Source of the DNA: Alphaproteobacteria bacterium
GTDB lineage: Bacteria; Pseudomonadota; Alphaproteobacteria; Rickettsiales; VGDC01
Direction: 5' to 3'
Length of the DNA stretch: 14,512 nt
Assembly: GCA_016869895.1 (NCBI GenBank)
Contig: VGDC01000011.1
Span: forward strand, 1-14,512
Every line of letters starts with the position of its first letter. Position 1 is the stretch's first letter. Below the pieces are notes generated by a model that was not told the origin of the DNA, did no database searches, and saw nothing but the letters and a program-made list of their open reading frames with translations. Of this stretch, positions 1 to 6,950 are shown in pieces. Both the position numbers and the translations under genes were made by a program.

Positions 1-459
1 CGGTGCCCCATCGGCTGCAGCGTCGACCACATCGCCTTCCGGCTCAGTGCCGCCCGCAACAGGTAATGGCGCTTCTGGCAAGGCATTGTCGGCGTTATCC
101 GGCATCGCAGGTGCAGGAGGTGCAGCCTCCATCTCCGTTGCGGGTGCAGCTTCGGGAGCCGCTACAGGTTCGGGCAAAGGCTCGAGCGCTGCGGCGGGTT
201 CTTCAGATTCCACCGCGGCAGGTGGTTCCGGAATCGGTTCTGGCGACGGCGCAGGAATCGGTGCTTGTGTCTCCAAAGGTGCGACGACAGGGGCGGCTTC
301 TGAGGGCTGCGCTGCATCATCCACAGGCGGCAGACTCAGCAGTTCTTCCTCGCCCTCCGGCGCTGTAACCTGCGCCAAAACGGGCGAAGCGAATGTGACC
401 GGAATCAGCACGGAACCAAGCAAAAGAAGCGTTCTGAAACGGAAGCGTGGGTGCATCAT
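1..459 (-). CDS. Exported Ala/Pro/Glu-rich protein, 3' end missing (last visible gene of pilus/secretion operon)
   Basis: The frame is open from an ATG at 459 to the window edge, giving 153 residues without a stop. Residues 1-29 look like a Sec signal peptide: Arg-rich start (R5, R7, R9), hydrophobic core at 11-23 and an AxA-like site ending PVLA, with Gln30 as likely first mature residue. There is no lipobox Cys. The rest is acidic and low in complexity, dominated by Pro, Ala and Glu, which suggests an extended periplasmic linker before a folded domain outside the window. The ATG overlaps the upstream gene's stop by 4 nt (ATGA, 456-459), and a GGAGG lies 7 nt upstream at 467-471. By position after the PilO/GspM-like gene it could be PilP-like, a GspC-like linker protein or a secretin; the visible part cannot decide. 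The frame is sure, the identity is not. Confidence 0.8.
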   Translation of the reverse strand, partial: MMHPRFRFRTLLLLGSVLIPVTFASPVLAQVTAPEGEEELLSLPPVDDAAQPSEAAPVVAPLETQAPIPAPSPEPIPEPPAAVESEEPAAALEPLPEPVAAPEAAPATEMEAAPPAPAMPDNADNALPEAPLPVAGGTEPEGDVVDAAADGAP

Positions 460-1118
460 TGCATGCCTCCATCCTGCGGGGTCGTCGCGCTAGGGGCTTT
501 CTTCACCGCGATCCACTGGAATTCGACCGCTCCTGTGACCAGCTCAGGGAACGTGCCTTTACTGGCGTTGATAAGCGTGGAATCATCGATTTTCCCTCTG
601 CGCTCGAAAGTCACTTTCGTGATGCGCACATATCCGGGGAAATCCTCGGCGATGGCCTGCACGAAGCGGTAGAGTTGCTCATCGCTCAGTGCACCGAAGG
701 TCAGCGTGACCTTCGAGGTCGTCGCCACGAGGGTGTTCCTCTTGAATTCTTCCGATTCGACATTCACCACCGGATTGAACGTGCCGTCCAGATTGGTCAG
801 GCGCAGTTCCGCCGCGACCTGCGAAATCCACTTCTGCGCTTTATCGCGGTCAAGTTCGCTGCGCTTGGCGGATTCATCACTCTGGTCGATCTGACGATAC
901 AACCCCATGTATTTCTCGGCTTCGAATGCCTTGTTCTCACGCATGGACACATCACTCTGCATCGAGCGTGCTTCACGCTCGATTTTCGTGAAATCCTGCT
1001 GAAGGCTGTCGCTCCACATGTAGATGCCGTAAGCACCCGCGCCCAAAGCAGCGACGACACCCGCCACGATGACCGAGGTCTTGACCAGCTTCTGCTGCAA
1101 TAATTTGAGTTTCATCAT
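456..1118 (-). CDS. PilO/GspM-like bitopic inner-membrane protein of pilus/secretion platform
   Basis: This 220-residue protein has a short cytoplasmic N-terminus, one membrane segment at about residues 13-34, a charged helical stretch at 40-100 that may form a coiled coil, and a C-terminal alpha/beta part at about 105-206. That architecture is the one seen in PilO and GspM, which link the platform's cytoplasmic side to periplasmic partners. I see no diagnostic motif, so the call rests on architecture and on its place after the ATPase, platform and PilM/N-like genes. The start codon overlaps the preceding stop by 4 nt (1115-1118), with a GGAG about 9 nt upstream. A second ATG follows directly, so the start could be one codon later. 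Translation is probably coupled to both neighbours. A PilN-like role is the main alternative. Confidence 0.75.
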   Translation of the reverse strand: MMKLKLLQQKLVKTSVIVAGVVAALGAGAYGIYMWSDSLQQDFTKIEREARSMQSDVSMRENKAFEAEKYMGLYRQIDQSDESAKRSELDRDKAQKWISQVAAELRLTNLDGTFNPVVNVESEEFKRNTLVATTSKVTLTFGALSDEQLYRFVQAIAEDFPGYVRITKVTFERRGKIDDSTLINASKGTFPELVTGAVEFQWIAVKKAPSATTPQDGGMQ

Positions 1119-2779
1119 GGCTCATACTCCTGCTCAGGAGTGCTGCTGCCATCCGCCGGAGCAATCGCATCCGTGCCGGTCAGCTGATAGGACATGACGA
1201 TGGAAGCCTGATCCTTCAGGGGGTCTCGGTCTTCCACGGCGAGGGTGATGTTCCGGCTCTGCTCTTCCGATACACCCGGTTTATGGTTCACCAAAGCTAC
1301 GGTGAAACCAGGGAACGCCGCTTTCAGCAACTCGGTATAGGTGTCGAGGAAGGCGTTGAAACCATCCGTACCGCGTTGGGTCTCGAAGAATTCGATGTCG
1401 AGGCCCACGACGACCTTGTTCCCCTGCTGCTCATCGCCGCCGGAGTTATTGTTCGAGCCTTTTTCGGTCAATTTGCTGTCTACCGACCAAGTGAACTTGG
1501 AAAGAAGCACTTTCGCGCCATTGGTGGTGCGCGCATAATTCTGCAAGGCATCAAGCGGGCTGGCGAGTTTTTTGTTGAGCAGATGGTGCATGGAGACCAG
1601 ATCGGTGATGGTCTCCAAATCAGCTGGCAGCTCCTTTTCCTTCTCCTGCAGCTCCTCCAGCTGAAGGCGGCTGTTGCGCAGTCGGGACTCTTCATCGCTG
1701 ATTTTCGAGCTGGTGAGCGGGATGGACACCCCGTAATAACCCAACGCACCCAATGCGGCCAGTGTGGCGATGGCTCCACCGACCTTCACGGCCATCAGCG
1801 CGCTGTAGACTTTGTTCAACCGCTCGCTCTGCTTCGTCTCCATGCGGAGCGGATGCTTCTTCTGCGCGGCGAAGACAGCCGACATGACGCCATCGGCGAA
1901 TTGGTCGTTCGGCTGGGTCACATTCTCGAAGCCCAGCTTGATGGCCGCCTGATGGGGCGAGAATACCGAGACATTGCTTAAGTGGATATTCGCGGGCGAA
2001 ATGGAATCCTTGATGGCATCGGAAGTGATGATATAGGCTTCCATGCCCTGTTCGTCGTTATATCCCAGACGCTTGAGGTATTCGACGGTGACCGAGATTT
2101 CCTGCTCGATGCTGCCCGCGACCACGTCCGGCTGCATATCGCCGATGGGCTGCGCCAGACGCGCGAAGACCAGTTTGCCTTCCTTCAGCACCACCTGACG
2201 GAACCCGCCGACCTTATTATGTGCGACGAGCAACTGCCATTTCGGGATATTCTCCTCGACGACATCCTTCTTTTTCACCGGCTTGAATTTGCGTCCCGTC
2301 ACCGCTTCGCGCAGGCGATGGATGAAATTCTCCGCTTCCACCGGCAGCGGGAAGACGCCCACGAAATGGTTCGGCAATTCCACCAGCATATCGATCCAGG
2401 ATTCCAGCTGGGGCGAATTACTGACGGTCACGAAGAGGTACTTCCAATCGCGGCGACCGGATTTCTCACGGCCGATGAGCAATGCGCCTTTCAGGTCTTC
2501 TGCGGCGAAGTCGCGCTCCATCTTACGCTTGATGAGTTTGTTGACGCTTAGCGAACTGACAGGCGGCAGCGATTGCTGCACATAGGACTGGTCCATCATA
2601 TCGACCAGCATATAGATGGGCGCTTTCTTATCGGCCTCGAACGCTTCGAGGAACGCGCGCGTATCGGTGTAATTGGCCGTGGGGGCATAAAGGCGTTGCA
2701 TCACCTTCATATCCTGGAAATACGTCAGGATTCCTCCCTCGTCTCCAACGGTCAGTACGAATTTTCCAGCCTTGGCCAT
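1115..2779 (-). CDS. GspL-like / PilM-PilN fusion-like membrane protein of pilus/secretion platform
   Basis: This is a 554-residue protein with a large soluble N-terminal region (about 1-325, presumably cytoplasmic), one hydrophobic segment at about 328-352, a charged coiled-coil-like stretch at 358-395 and a periplasmic C-terminal region. Residues 438-455 are Gly/Asn-rich and look like a loop or linker. In type IV pili the cytoplasmic PilM and bitopic PilN are usually separate; in type II secretion GspL joins an actin-like cytoplasmic domain to a membrane segment and a ferredoxin-like periplasmic domain. This protein has the joined layout. I could not recognise the nucleotide-binding motifs of the actin-like fold, so that part is inference. 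The start lies 3 nt after the platform gene's stop and its own stop overlaps the next gene by 4 nt. It is longer than typical GspL (roughly 400 residues). Confidence 0.75.
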   Translation of the reverse strand: MAKAGKFVLTVGDEGGILTYFQDMKVMQRLYAPTANYTDTRAFLEAFEADKKAPIYMLVDMMDQSYVQQSLPPVSSLSVNKLIKRKMERDFAAEDLKGALLIGREKSGRRDWKYLFVTVSNSPQLESWIDMLVELPNHFVGVFPLPVEAENFIHRLREAVTGRKFKPVKKKDVVEENIPKWQLLVAHNKVGGFRQVVLKEGKLVFARLAQPIGDMQPDVVAGSIEQEISVTVEYLKRLGYNDEQGMEAYIITSDAIKDSISPANIHLSNVSVFSPHQAAIKLGFENVTQPNDQFADGVMSAVFAAQKKHPLRMETKQSERLNKVYSALMAVKVGGAIATLAALGALGYYGVSIPLTSSKISDEESRLRNSRLQLEELQEKEKELPADLETITDLVSMHHLLNKKLASPLDALQNYARTTNGAKVLLSKFTWSVDSKLTEKGSNNNSGGDEQQGNKVVVGLDIEFFETQRGTDGFNAFLDTYTELLKAAFPGFTVALVNHKPGVSEEQSRNITLAVEDRDPLKDQASIVMSYQLTGTDAIAPADGSSTPEQEYEP

Positions 2780-2782
2780 AGG

Positions 2783-3985
2783 TCAGATGTTCATCTTGCT
2801 AAACGATTCATAGAGCGGCCCGAAGATCGCGGCGATAATCCAGAAGATGAGCATACCCATCACAATGGTGAGGGTAGGCTGAATCATTCCGACCATTTTG
2901 TCCACGGAATCATTCACTTCGCGGCTGTAAAAGAAGTTAATGTTTTCAAGTGCGTCATTCATGTTACCGCTGTCTTCACCCACTTTGAACATGCGCACCA
3001 CCAGCGAGGGGAACTGGCTGGAGATACGCAGCGAATCGGTGAGTGTATTACCCGTCGCCACAGAGCGGCGCACGGTCAGGATGGTCTCTTTCAACACGCG
3101 GTTGCTGACCACCTTGGTGGCGGCATCCAGCGACTGCAGAATATCCACGCCGCTTTTGAACATCACGGCGAAGAAGTGGGTGAAGCGCGCCATGTCGATT
3201 TTGCGCATGGTCGGACCGACCACGGGCAACTTCAGCATCATCCCGTCGAATTTATAGGCGAATGCTTCGGAATGGCGGTAAAGCGTGCGAATCACGATGA
3301 ACAGGATGGTCGGCACGATGGGCACGACATACCAGTAATCCGCGAAGAAGGCCGATGTGGCGATAAGCGCGCGGGTATGCAGCGGAATCTCGAAACCCTG
3401 GGACACGATGAAGTCGATGAGCTTCGGCACCACGAAAACCATCAACACCGCGATGACGATGGTCAGCAGGATGAGCAAGCCGATAGGATAACGCACAGCC
3501 TTTTTGACTTTGCGCTGGATGTCGCTCGACCATTTCATGTGGTCGGCAAGGTGGGTGAAGGATTCGGACAAGTCACCCGTCTGCTCGCCTGTGGAGACGA
3601 GACCCACGAACACGTCATCGAACACGTTAGGATATTTCGCCAAGGCTTCCGAGAACATCTGACCGTTCTTCACCGATTCATAGACCCCCGCCATGATGTC
3701 GCGCATACGCGGGTTTTCAGCTGCGTCGCGCACATCCGCGATGGAGTCGAGCACGGGCACGCCCGCGCGGTCAAGCTGCTCGAAGTGCAAGCAGAACACG
3801 ATCAGATCGTTGATTTTGACCTTGCCGCGCGAAGAGGATTTCTTGCCGACCTTCTCCTTGTAGTTCACAAGGTCGAGGCCGATTTCGCGCAAACGCTCTT
3901 CAAGGTCGATCTCATTCGCGGCGGTGATCTCGCCGCGCATCATGCGCCCTGAATCGTTAATCGCTTTATAGTTAAAACTCGGCAT
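2783..3985 (-). CDS. GspF/PilC-family inner-membrane platform protein
   Basis: This 400-residue protein has the normal length and layout for the type II secretion F/PilC family. A soluble helical domain at about 60-165 is followed by hydrophobic segments at 166-188 and 218-236, then a second copy of the domain at about 265-367 and a last segment at 368-390. Each copy carries the family's Gly-Glu signature, STGEQTGDLS at 131-140 and KVGEDSGNMND at 334-344. Platform proteins sit in the inner membrane over the assembly ATPase and couple its motion to pilin extraction. The N-terminal FNYKAINDSG is also typical. It starts 22 nt after the ATPase stop, with a GAGA purine run just upstream, and ends 3 nt before the next start. 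The family is certain; whether the machine is a pilus or a secretion pseudopilus is not. Confidence 0.95.
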   Translation of the reverse strand: MPSFNYKAINDSGRMMRGEITAANEIDLEERLREIGLDLVNYKEKVGKKSSSRGKVKINDLIVFCLHFEQLDRAGVPVLDSIADVRDAAENPRMRDIMAGVYESVKNGQMFSEALAKYPNVFDDVFVGLVSTGEQTGDLSESFTHLADHMKWSSDIQRKVKKAVRYPIGLLILLTIVIAVLMVFVVPKLIDFIVSQGFEIPLHTRALIATSAFFADYWYVVPIVPTILFIVIRTLYRHSEAFAYKFDGMMLKLPVVGPTMRKIDMARFTHFFAVMFKSGVDILQSLDAATKVVSNRVLKETILTVRRSVATGNTLTDSLRISSQFPSLVVRMFKVGEDSGNMNDALENINFFYSREVNDSVDKMVGMIQPTLTIVMGMLIFWIIAAIFGPLYESFSKMNI

Positions 3986-4007
3986 GTTCTCTCGGAACTA
4001 GGAGGCG

Positions 4008-5873
4008 TTAGAGGCGTTCGGTCAAGTCGATGGTATCAATCAATTCGTTTAGGCTTATCTGGCCGCTCATCACTTTGTCGATGCCGTCCATCACCATGGG
4101 GATGAAGCCGTTCTCGAGGGCATGCTCCATCAGCGCGTTGCGGGTCGCATGGGTGGCGATGAGCTCGTCCAAACCACGGTCGACAGCGAGGATCTCGTTG
4201 ATGGCGATACGCCCTTTCGTGCCTTTATTGCCGCAGTTGGGGCAGCCGTTCTCTTCATAGATGGTGGGCGGCTCGTCGGGGTCTGCGCCGAGGATGCGGC
4301 ATTCTTCCGGCGTGGCGGTCTTGGGTTTTTTGCAGGCTTGGCACAGGCTGCGCGCCAGTCGCTGCGCCATGACGCAGATGAGCGAGCCCGCCAGAAGGTG
4401 CGCGGGCACGCCGATGTCACCCAGACGGGGAATCGCGCCGAGCGCATCGTTGGTGTGGAGCGTGGTGAAGACCTGGTGACCGGTCAATGCCGCGCGGACG
4501 GCCATCAGCGCGGTCTCTTCGTCGCGCACCTCACCGATGAAGATGATGTCCGGATCCTGACGCATGAGCGAGGTGATACCCGAATGGAAATCCACCGAGC
4601 CTTCGCGCACGTTCGTCTGACGGATGAGCGGCAGCTGATATTCCACCGGATCCTCGAGGGTCATGATGTTGACTTCGATGGAGTTTATGTAGCTCAACAC
4701 CGAGTACAGCGTCGTGGTTTTACCCGAACCCGTCGGGCCGGTCACGATGATGATACCTTCAGGACGTTTCAGCAGCTTCTTCAGCAAGCGCGAGTTATGC
4801 TCGCTGAAACCGAGTTTCTCCAGCGCCACTAGTGACTTGCTCTTATCGAGCAGACGCAGCACGAAGTTCTCGCCGTTCACGGTCGGCTGGCTCGCCACAC
4901 GGAAATCGACCTCGCGCCCCAATGCCTTGAAACTGATACGACCATCCTGCGGGTTACGCGTTTCCGCGATGTTCATGCCCGCCATGATTTTCAGGCGCAC
5001 GACGATCGCGCCCCAATAGCTGCGGTGGAAGCTGCGAATTTGGGTCATCGCGCCGTCGATACGGTATCGCAGACGGAGGAACTGGCCTTCCGGCTCGAAG
5101 TGGATGTCCGACGCGCCGGTCTTGATGGAATCCACCAACAACGCGTTCACCAGACGAACGGTGGGGTTGACATAACCACCCTCTTCGCCGGAAAGCTGGG
5201 TGTTTTCGCGGATGCCCGTCTCGATTTCGCGCAGGATGCCGTCGATGGACATCTCATAATCGTAATACTGGTCGATCAGCTCGATGATCTGCGTTTCGGT
5301 GCAATAAAGCGGCACCATCTTCGATTTGCGCGGGAAATAGCGGCGCACCTGGTCGAGCGCGACGACGTTATACACGTCAGCCATGGCCAGTTGCACGGTC
5401 TCGCCGTCGATGGCCACGGGGATGATTTTGTTCCGCATCGCCACATCCTTGGGGATGAGCTTGATGAGGTTCGGGTCGAGCATCGTCGATTTGGGGTCGA
5501 ACTTCTCCGTACCGGAAGACTCCGCGAGCACTTCGCCCAGCGCGCTTTCGGTGATGAAGCCCATCTCGATGAGGATGGCGCCGATGAGTTTCTTGGAGGT
5601 CTTCTGCTCCTGCAGCGCGATGAGCAGCTGGTCATCGCTGACAAGCCCCATATCCACCAATCGCTCGCCCAGACGCTGCGGGCGTTTGGCGGGGGCGGCG
5701 GCCTGCGCGGCCTCGATGGGGGTGGGGGCATCGGGAAGCATGGCGGAATCAGGTGAAGAAGCCGCTCCCGGCGAAGCAACGGATGCCTGCGGGTCATTCA
5801 CTTGCGGCGACTGTCCGGAAGCTACCGGACTGTCCAATTGCGTATCGTCGAGCGATGCCAATTTTATTCCCAT
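4008..5873 (-). CDS. GspE/PilB-family assembly ATPase with MshEN-type N-domain
   Basis: This 621-residue hexameric secretion ATPase powers pilin or pseudopilin assembly on the cytoplasmic face of the inner membrane. Residues 1-64 are a low-complexity Ala/Pro/Ser tail. Residues 67-118 hold two tandem MshEN-like motifs (RLGERL...GLVS...QL and LIGAIL...GFIT). The Walker A GPTGSGKT is at 379-386, the Asp box near 402-412, the Walker B region RQDPDIIFIGE at 438-448 with Glu448, and the His box TGHQVFTTLHT at 464-474. A four-Cys zinc motif (C511, C514, C544, C547) is the mark of GspE/PilB extension ATPases rather than PilT retraction ATPases. It is the first gene of the operon. The ATG at 5873 has only a weak Shine-Dalgarno. 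No PilT-like partner is in the window. Confidence 0.96.
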   Translation of the reverse strand: MGIKLASLDDTQLDSPVASGQSPQVNDPQASVASPGAASSPDSAMLPDAPTPIEAAQAAAPAKRPQRLGERLVDMGLVSDDQLLIALQEQKTSKKLIGAILIEMGFITESALGEVLAESSGTEKFDPKSTMLDPNLIKLIPKDVAMRNKIIPVAIDGETVQLAMADVYNVVALDQVRRYFPRKSKMVPLYCTETQIIELIDQYYDYEMSIDGILREIETGIRENTQLSGEEGGYVNPTVRLVNALLVDSIKTGASDIHFEPEGQFLRLRYRIDGAMTQIRSFHRSYWGAIVVRLKIMAGMNIAETRNPQDGRISFKALGREVDFRVASQPTVNGENFVLRLLDKSKSLVALEKLGFSEHNSRLLKKLLKRPEGIIIVTGPTGSGKTTTLYSVLSYINSIEVNIMTLEDPVEYQLPLIRQTNVREGSVDFHSGITSLMRQDPDIIFIGEVRDEETALMAVRAALTGHQVFTTLHTNDALGAIPRLGDIGVPAHLLAGSLICVMAQRLARSLCQACKKPKTATPEECRILGADPDEPPTIYEENGCPNCGNKGTKGRIAINEILAVDRGLDELIATHATRNALMEHALENGFIPMVMDGIDKVMSGQISLNELIDTIDLTERL

Positions 5874-5942
5874 TCACTTGCACTGAAGGCACGAACCCTC
5901 AGGTTTCACACGATTCCACTCCTTCTCCGCTTTGGTGAAGCT

Positions 5943-5960
5943 TCCCGCACAAAAGCGGGA
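5943..5960. other. Hairpin in the leader of the pilus/secretion operon
   Basis: TCCCGC and GCGGGA flank a 6-nt loop. It lies between the acetyltransferase stop and the ATPase start, so it could end acetyltransferase transcripts or fold in the operon's 5' leader. No T-tract follows on either strand, so a classical intrinsic terminator is not supported. Confidence 0.35.
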
Positions 5961-6018
5961 CACCACAACAGATTGTGCCGGAACCGGTCACTCACAACAC
6001 CATAATGTGCCGCTGTCG

Positions 6019-6024
6019 ATTATA
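6019..6024 (-). promoter_or_regulatory. Candidate -10 element of the pilus/secretion operon
   Basis: A perfect TATAAT reads toward the ATPase gene, giving an expected transcription start near 6012 and a leader of about 140 nt. No good TTGACA-like -35 lies 16-18 bp upstream; a 10-bp palindrome sits there instead (6038-6047). This is the best promoter candidate between the acetyltransferase stop and the operon. Confidence 0.45.
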
Positions 6025-6037
6025 CAATCTTTATTAT

Positions 6038-6047
6038 TGGCGCGCCA
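6038..6047. promoter_or_regulatory. 10-bp perfect palindrome at the -35 position of the operon promoter
   Basis: TGGCGCGCCA reads the same on both strands. Its centre is 21 bp upstream of the centre of the TATAAT at 6019-6024, where a sigma70 -35 would be. It may be an activator or repressor site; chance occurrence in GC-rich DNA is possible. Confidence 0.25.
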
Positions 6048-6078
6048 GAAAAAGAAGTGTTTCTGCGAAAACAACGGA

Positions 6079-6591
6079 TTAAATCGTCAAATCCTTGAAC
6101 ATCACGAAGGCATCGACATAGCGTTCCCGCTGGAAGTGATAGGCTTTCGGCAACACGCCAACCACCGTAAATCCCAAGCTTTTCCACAGATTCACGGCGA
6201 CGGTATTGGTGCTGACGACGAAGTTGAACTGCATGCCACGGAATCCGCGCTCCTTCGCCCGTTGCAGCGATTTCTCGCCGAGGATGCGCCCGATGCCTTT
6301 GCCGCGACCTGCGGGAGAGACCGCATAACCCCCATTGGCGATGTGCTTGCCCAAACCGAAATGGTTGCTGCGCTGATAGAACGAACCGAGGATGACTCCC
6401 TCCTCTTCCAGCACCCACACCTCATTGTCCAGCCCGCCATACCAATAAGTGAAGAGGTCTTCATCCGGCGCATCGCCGTACAGCGTGAAATAGGATTCGC
6501 TTTCGATGGTCGCGCGCAGCAGGTCTTTGACCAGCGGGAATTCGTCGCGGCCAAGGGTGCGCCATGTATAGGCAGAAGGAAGAGCAGTCAT
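6079..6591 (-). CDS. GNAT-family N-acetyltransferase
   Basis: This 170-residue protein has the usual length for a single-domain GNAT enzyme, which moves an acetyl group from acetyl-CoA to an amine. The acetyl-CoA pyrophosphate-binding motif A is GYAVSPAGRGKGIGRILGE, with the R/Q-x-x-G-x-G signature RGKGIG at 96-101. The motif B region follows: Asn and Val-rich strand, then NLWKSLGF at 134-141. A predicted beta strand WVLEEEGVILGSF at 59-71 precedes motif A, as expected. The substrate cannot be read from sequence; small-molecule or protein acetylation are both possible. The ATG at 6591 has no clear Shine-Dalgarno, and a candidate promoter lies just upstream (6628-6656). It is transcribed toward the pilus operon, but 205 nt separate the two and the operon has its own promoter candidate. 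Confidence 0.9.
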   Translation of the reverse strand: MTALPSAYTWRTLGRDEFPLVKDLLRATIESESYFTLYGDAPDEDLFTYWYGGLDNEVWVLEEEGVILGSFYQRSNHFGLGKHIANGGYAVSPAGRGKGIGRILGEKSLQRAKERGFRGMQFNFVVSTNTVAVNLWKSLGFTVVGVLPKAYHFQRERYVDAFVMFKDLTI

Positions 6592-6627
6592 GGGAAAATC
6601 CGTGGTGAGTATGCGAAATCTGCGCGG

Positions 6628-6656
6628 AAGATAGCCAATTTCATGTTGCGAGACAA
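6628..6656 (-). promoter_or_regulatory. Candidate promoter of the GNAT gene
   Basis: TTGTCT (6651-6656) and TATCTT (6628-6633) are 17 bp apart on the minus strand, each matching 4 of 6 consensus bases. The start would fall near 6621, giving a leader of about 30 nt. The -35 overlaps the T-tract of the terminator at 6655-6692, so the two genes look separately transcribed. Confidence 0.4.
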
Positions 6657-6692
6657 GAAAATCCGCCGGAATGTCGCCATTCCAGCGGATTT
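6655..6692 (-). terminator. Rho-independent terminator after the 39-residue membrane protein gene
   Basis: An inverted repeat pairs 6659-6666 with 6685-6692 and 6668-6673 with 6678-6683, with a single C/A mismatch and the 4-nt loop at 6674-6677. On the minus strand the stem runs into TTTTCTT. It begins about 35 nt after the stop of the small gene at 6728. On the plus strand the following bases (TTTCTCCCC) make a poorer U-tract. Confidence 0.75.
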
Positions 6693-6727
6693 CTCCCCTA
6701 CCACTAAACTTTTAGAACGCTATGCCA

Positions 6728-6847
6728 TCACTGCGCGGAAAGAAGGAAAATGCCCGTGCTAAGCGTCACGAAGAAACCGGAGATCGCGATGTATTTCACG
6801 GTATCGGTCAAGGCCACTGCCTTCGCTTGGGGGGTCATCTTCTGCAT
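6728..6847 (-). CDS. Small single-pass membrane protein, 39 residues, unrecognised
   Basis: An ATG at 6847 opens a 39-codon frame ending in TGA at 6728. The product has a polar N-terminus (residues 1-17, with K3, K9 and D15) and a hydrophobic C-terminal segment at about 19-37 (YIAISGFFVTLSTGIFLLS), so it should be a single-pass inner-membrane peptide. A strong Shine-Dalgarno, GAGGTGA at 6851-6857, lies just upstream, and a clear intrinsic terminator follows the stop. Both signals argue for a real monocistronic gene although the frame is very short. It is divergent from the permease gene, with 149 nt between starts. I do not recognise the family. It could be a small accessory subunit of a membrane complex or a stress peptide. 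A toxin of a type I system is possible, but no antisense RNA can be seen. Confidence 0.65.
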   Translation of the reverse strand: MQKMTPQAKAVALTDTVKYIAISGFFVTLSTGIFLLSAQ

Positions 6848-6916
6848 CGCTCACCTCAAATATCGAAATTCGGGAATGGATAGGAAGTCCGTATGTTTGA
6901 ATCTAGCACAGATTCC

Positions 6917-6932
6917 TTACCAAATCGTTAAC
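6917..6932 (+). promoter_or_regulatory. CtrA-like site in the divergent intergenic region
   Basis: TTAC-N7-TTAAC matches the alphaproteobacterial CtrA consensus TTAA-N7-TTAAC at 8 of 9 fixed positions. It lies between the small membrane protein gene and the permease gene, 64 nt upstream of the permease start. A one-mismatch match is not rare, and the taxon is inferred, so this is only a candidate. Confidence 0.25.
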
Positions 6933-6950
6933 ACGGGCATTTCTGCCATT

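Noticed and set aside
447..1103. Long plus-strand frame opposite the PilO/GspM-like gene
   Set aside because: It is a shadow in GC-rich DNA; the minus strand has the membrane helix, Shine-Dalgarno and 4-nt operon overlaps.
2573..3952. 459-codon plus-strand frame opposite the platform gene
   Set aside because: Its product is abnormally rich in His and Asp, and the minus strand encodes a clear GspF/PilC protein, so this is an antisense shadow.
5967..5986. Sigma54 promoter for the pilus operon
   Set aside because: CGGCAC is followed by a TTG only with 6 nt spacing and without the conserved GC at -12, so the GG-N10-GC rule is not met.
6728..6847. Type I toxin-antitoxin toxin
   Set aside because: The size and single helix would fit, but no convergent or overlapping antisense RNA promoter was found, so there is no positive support.
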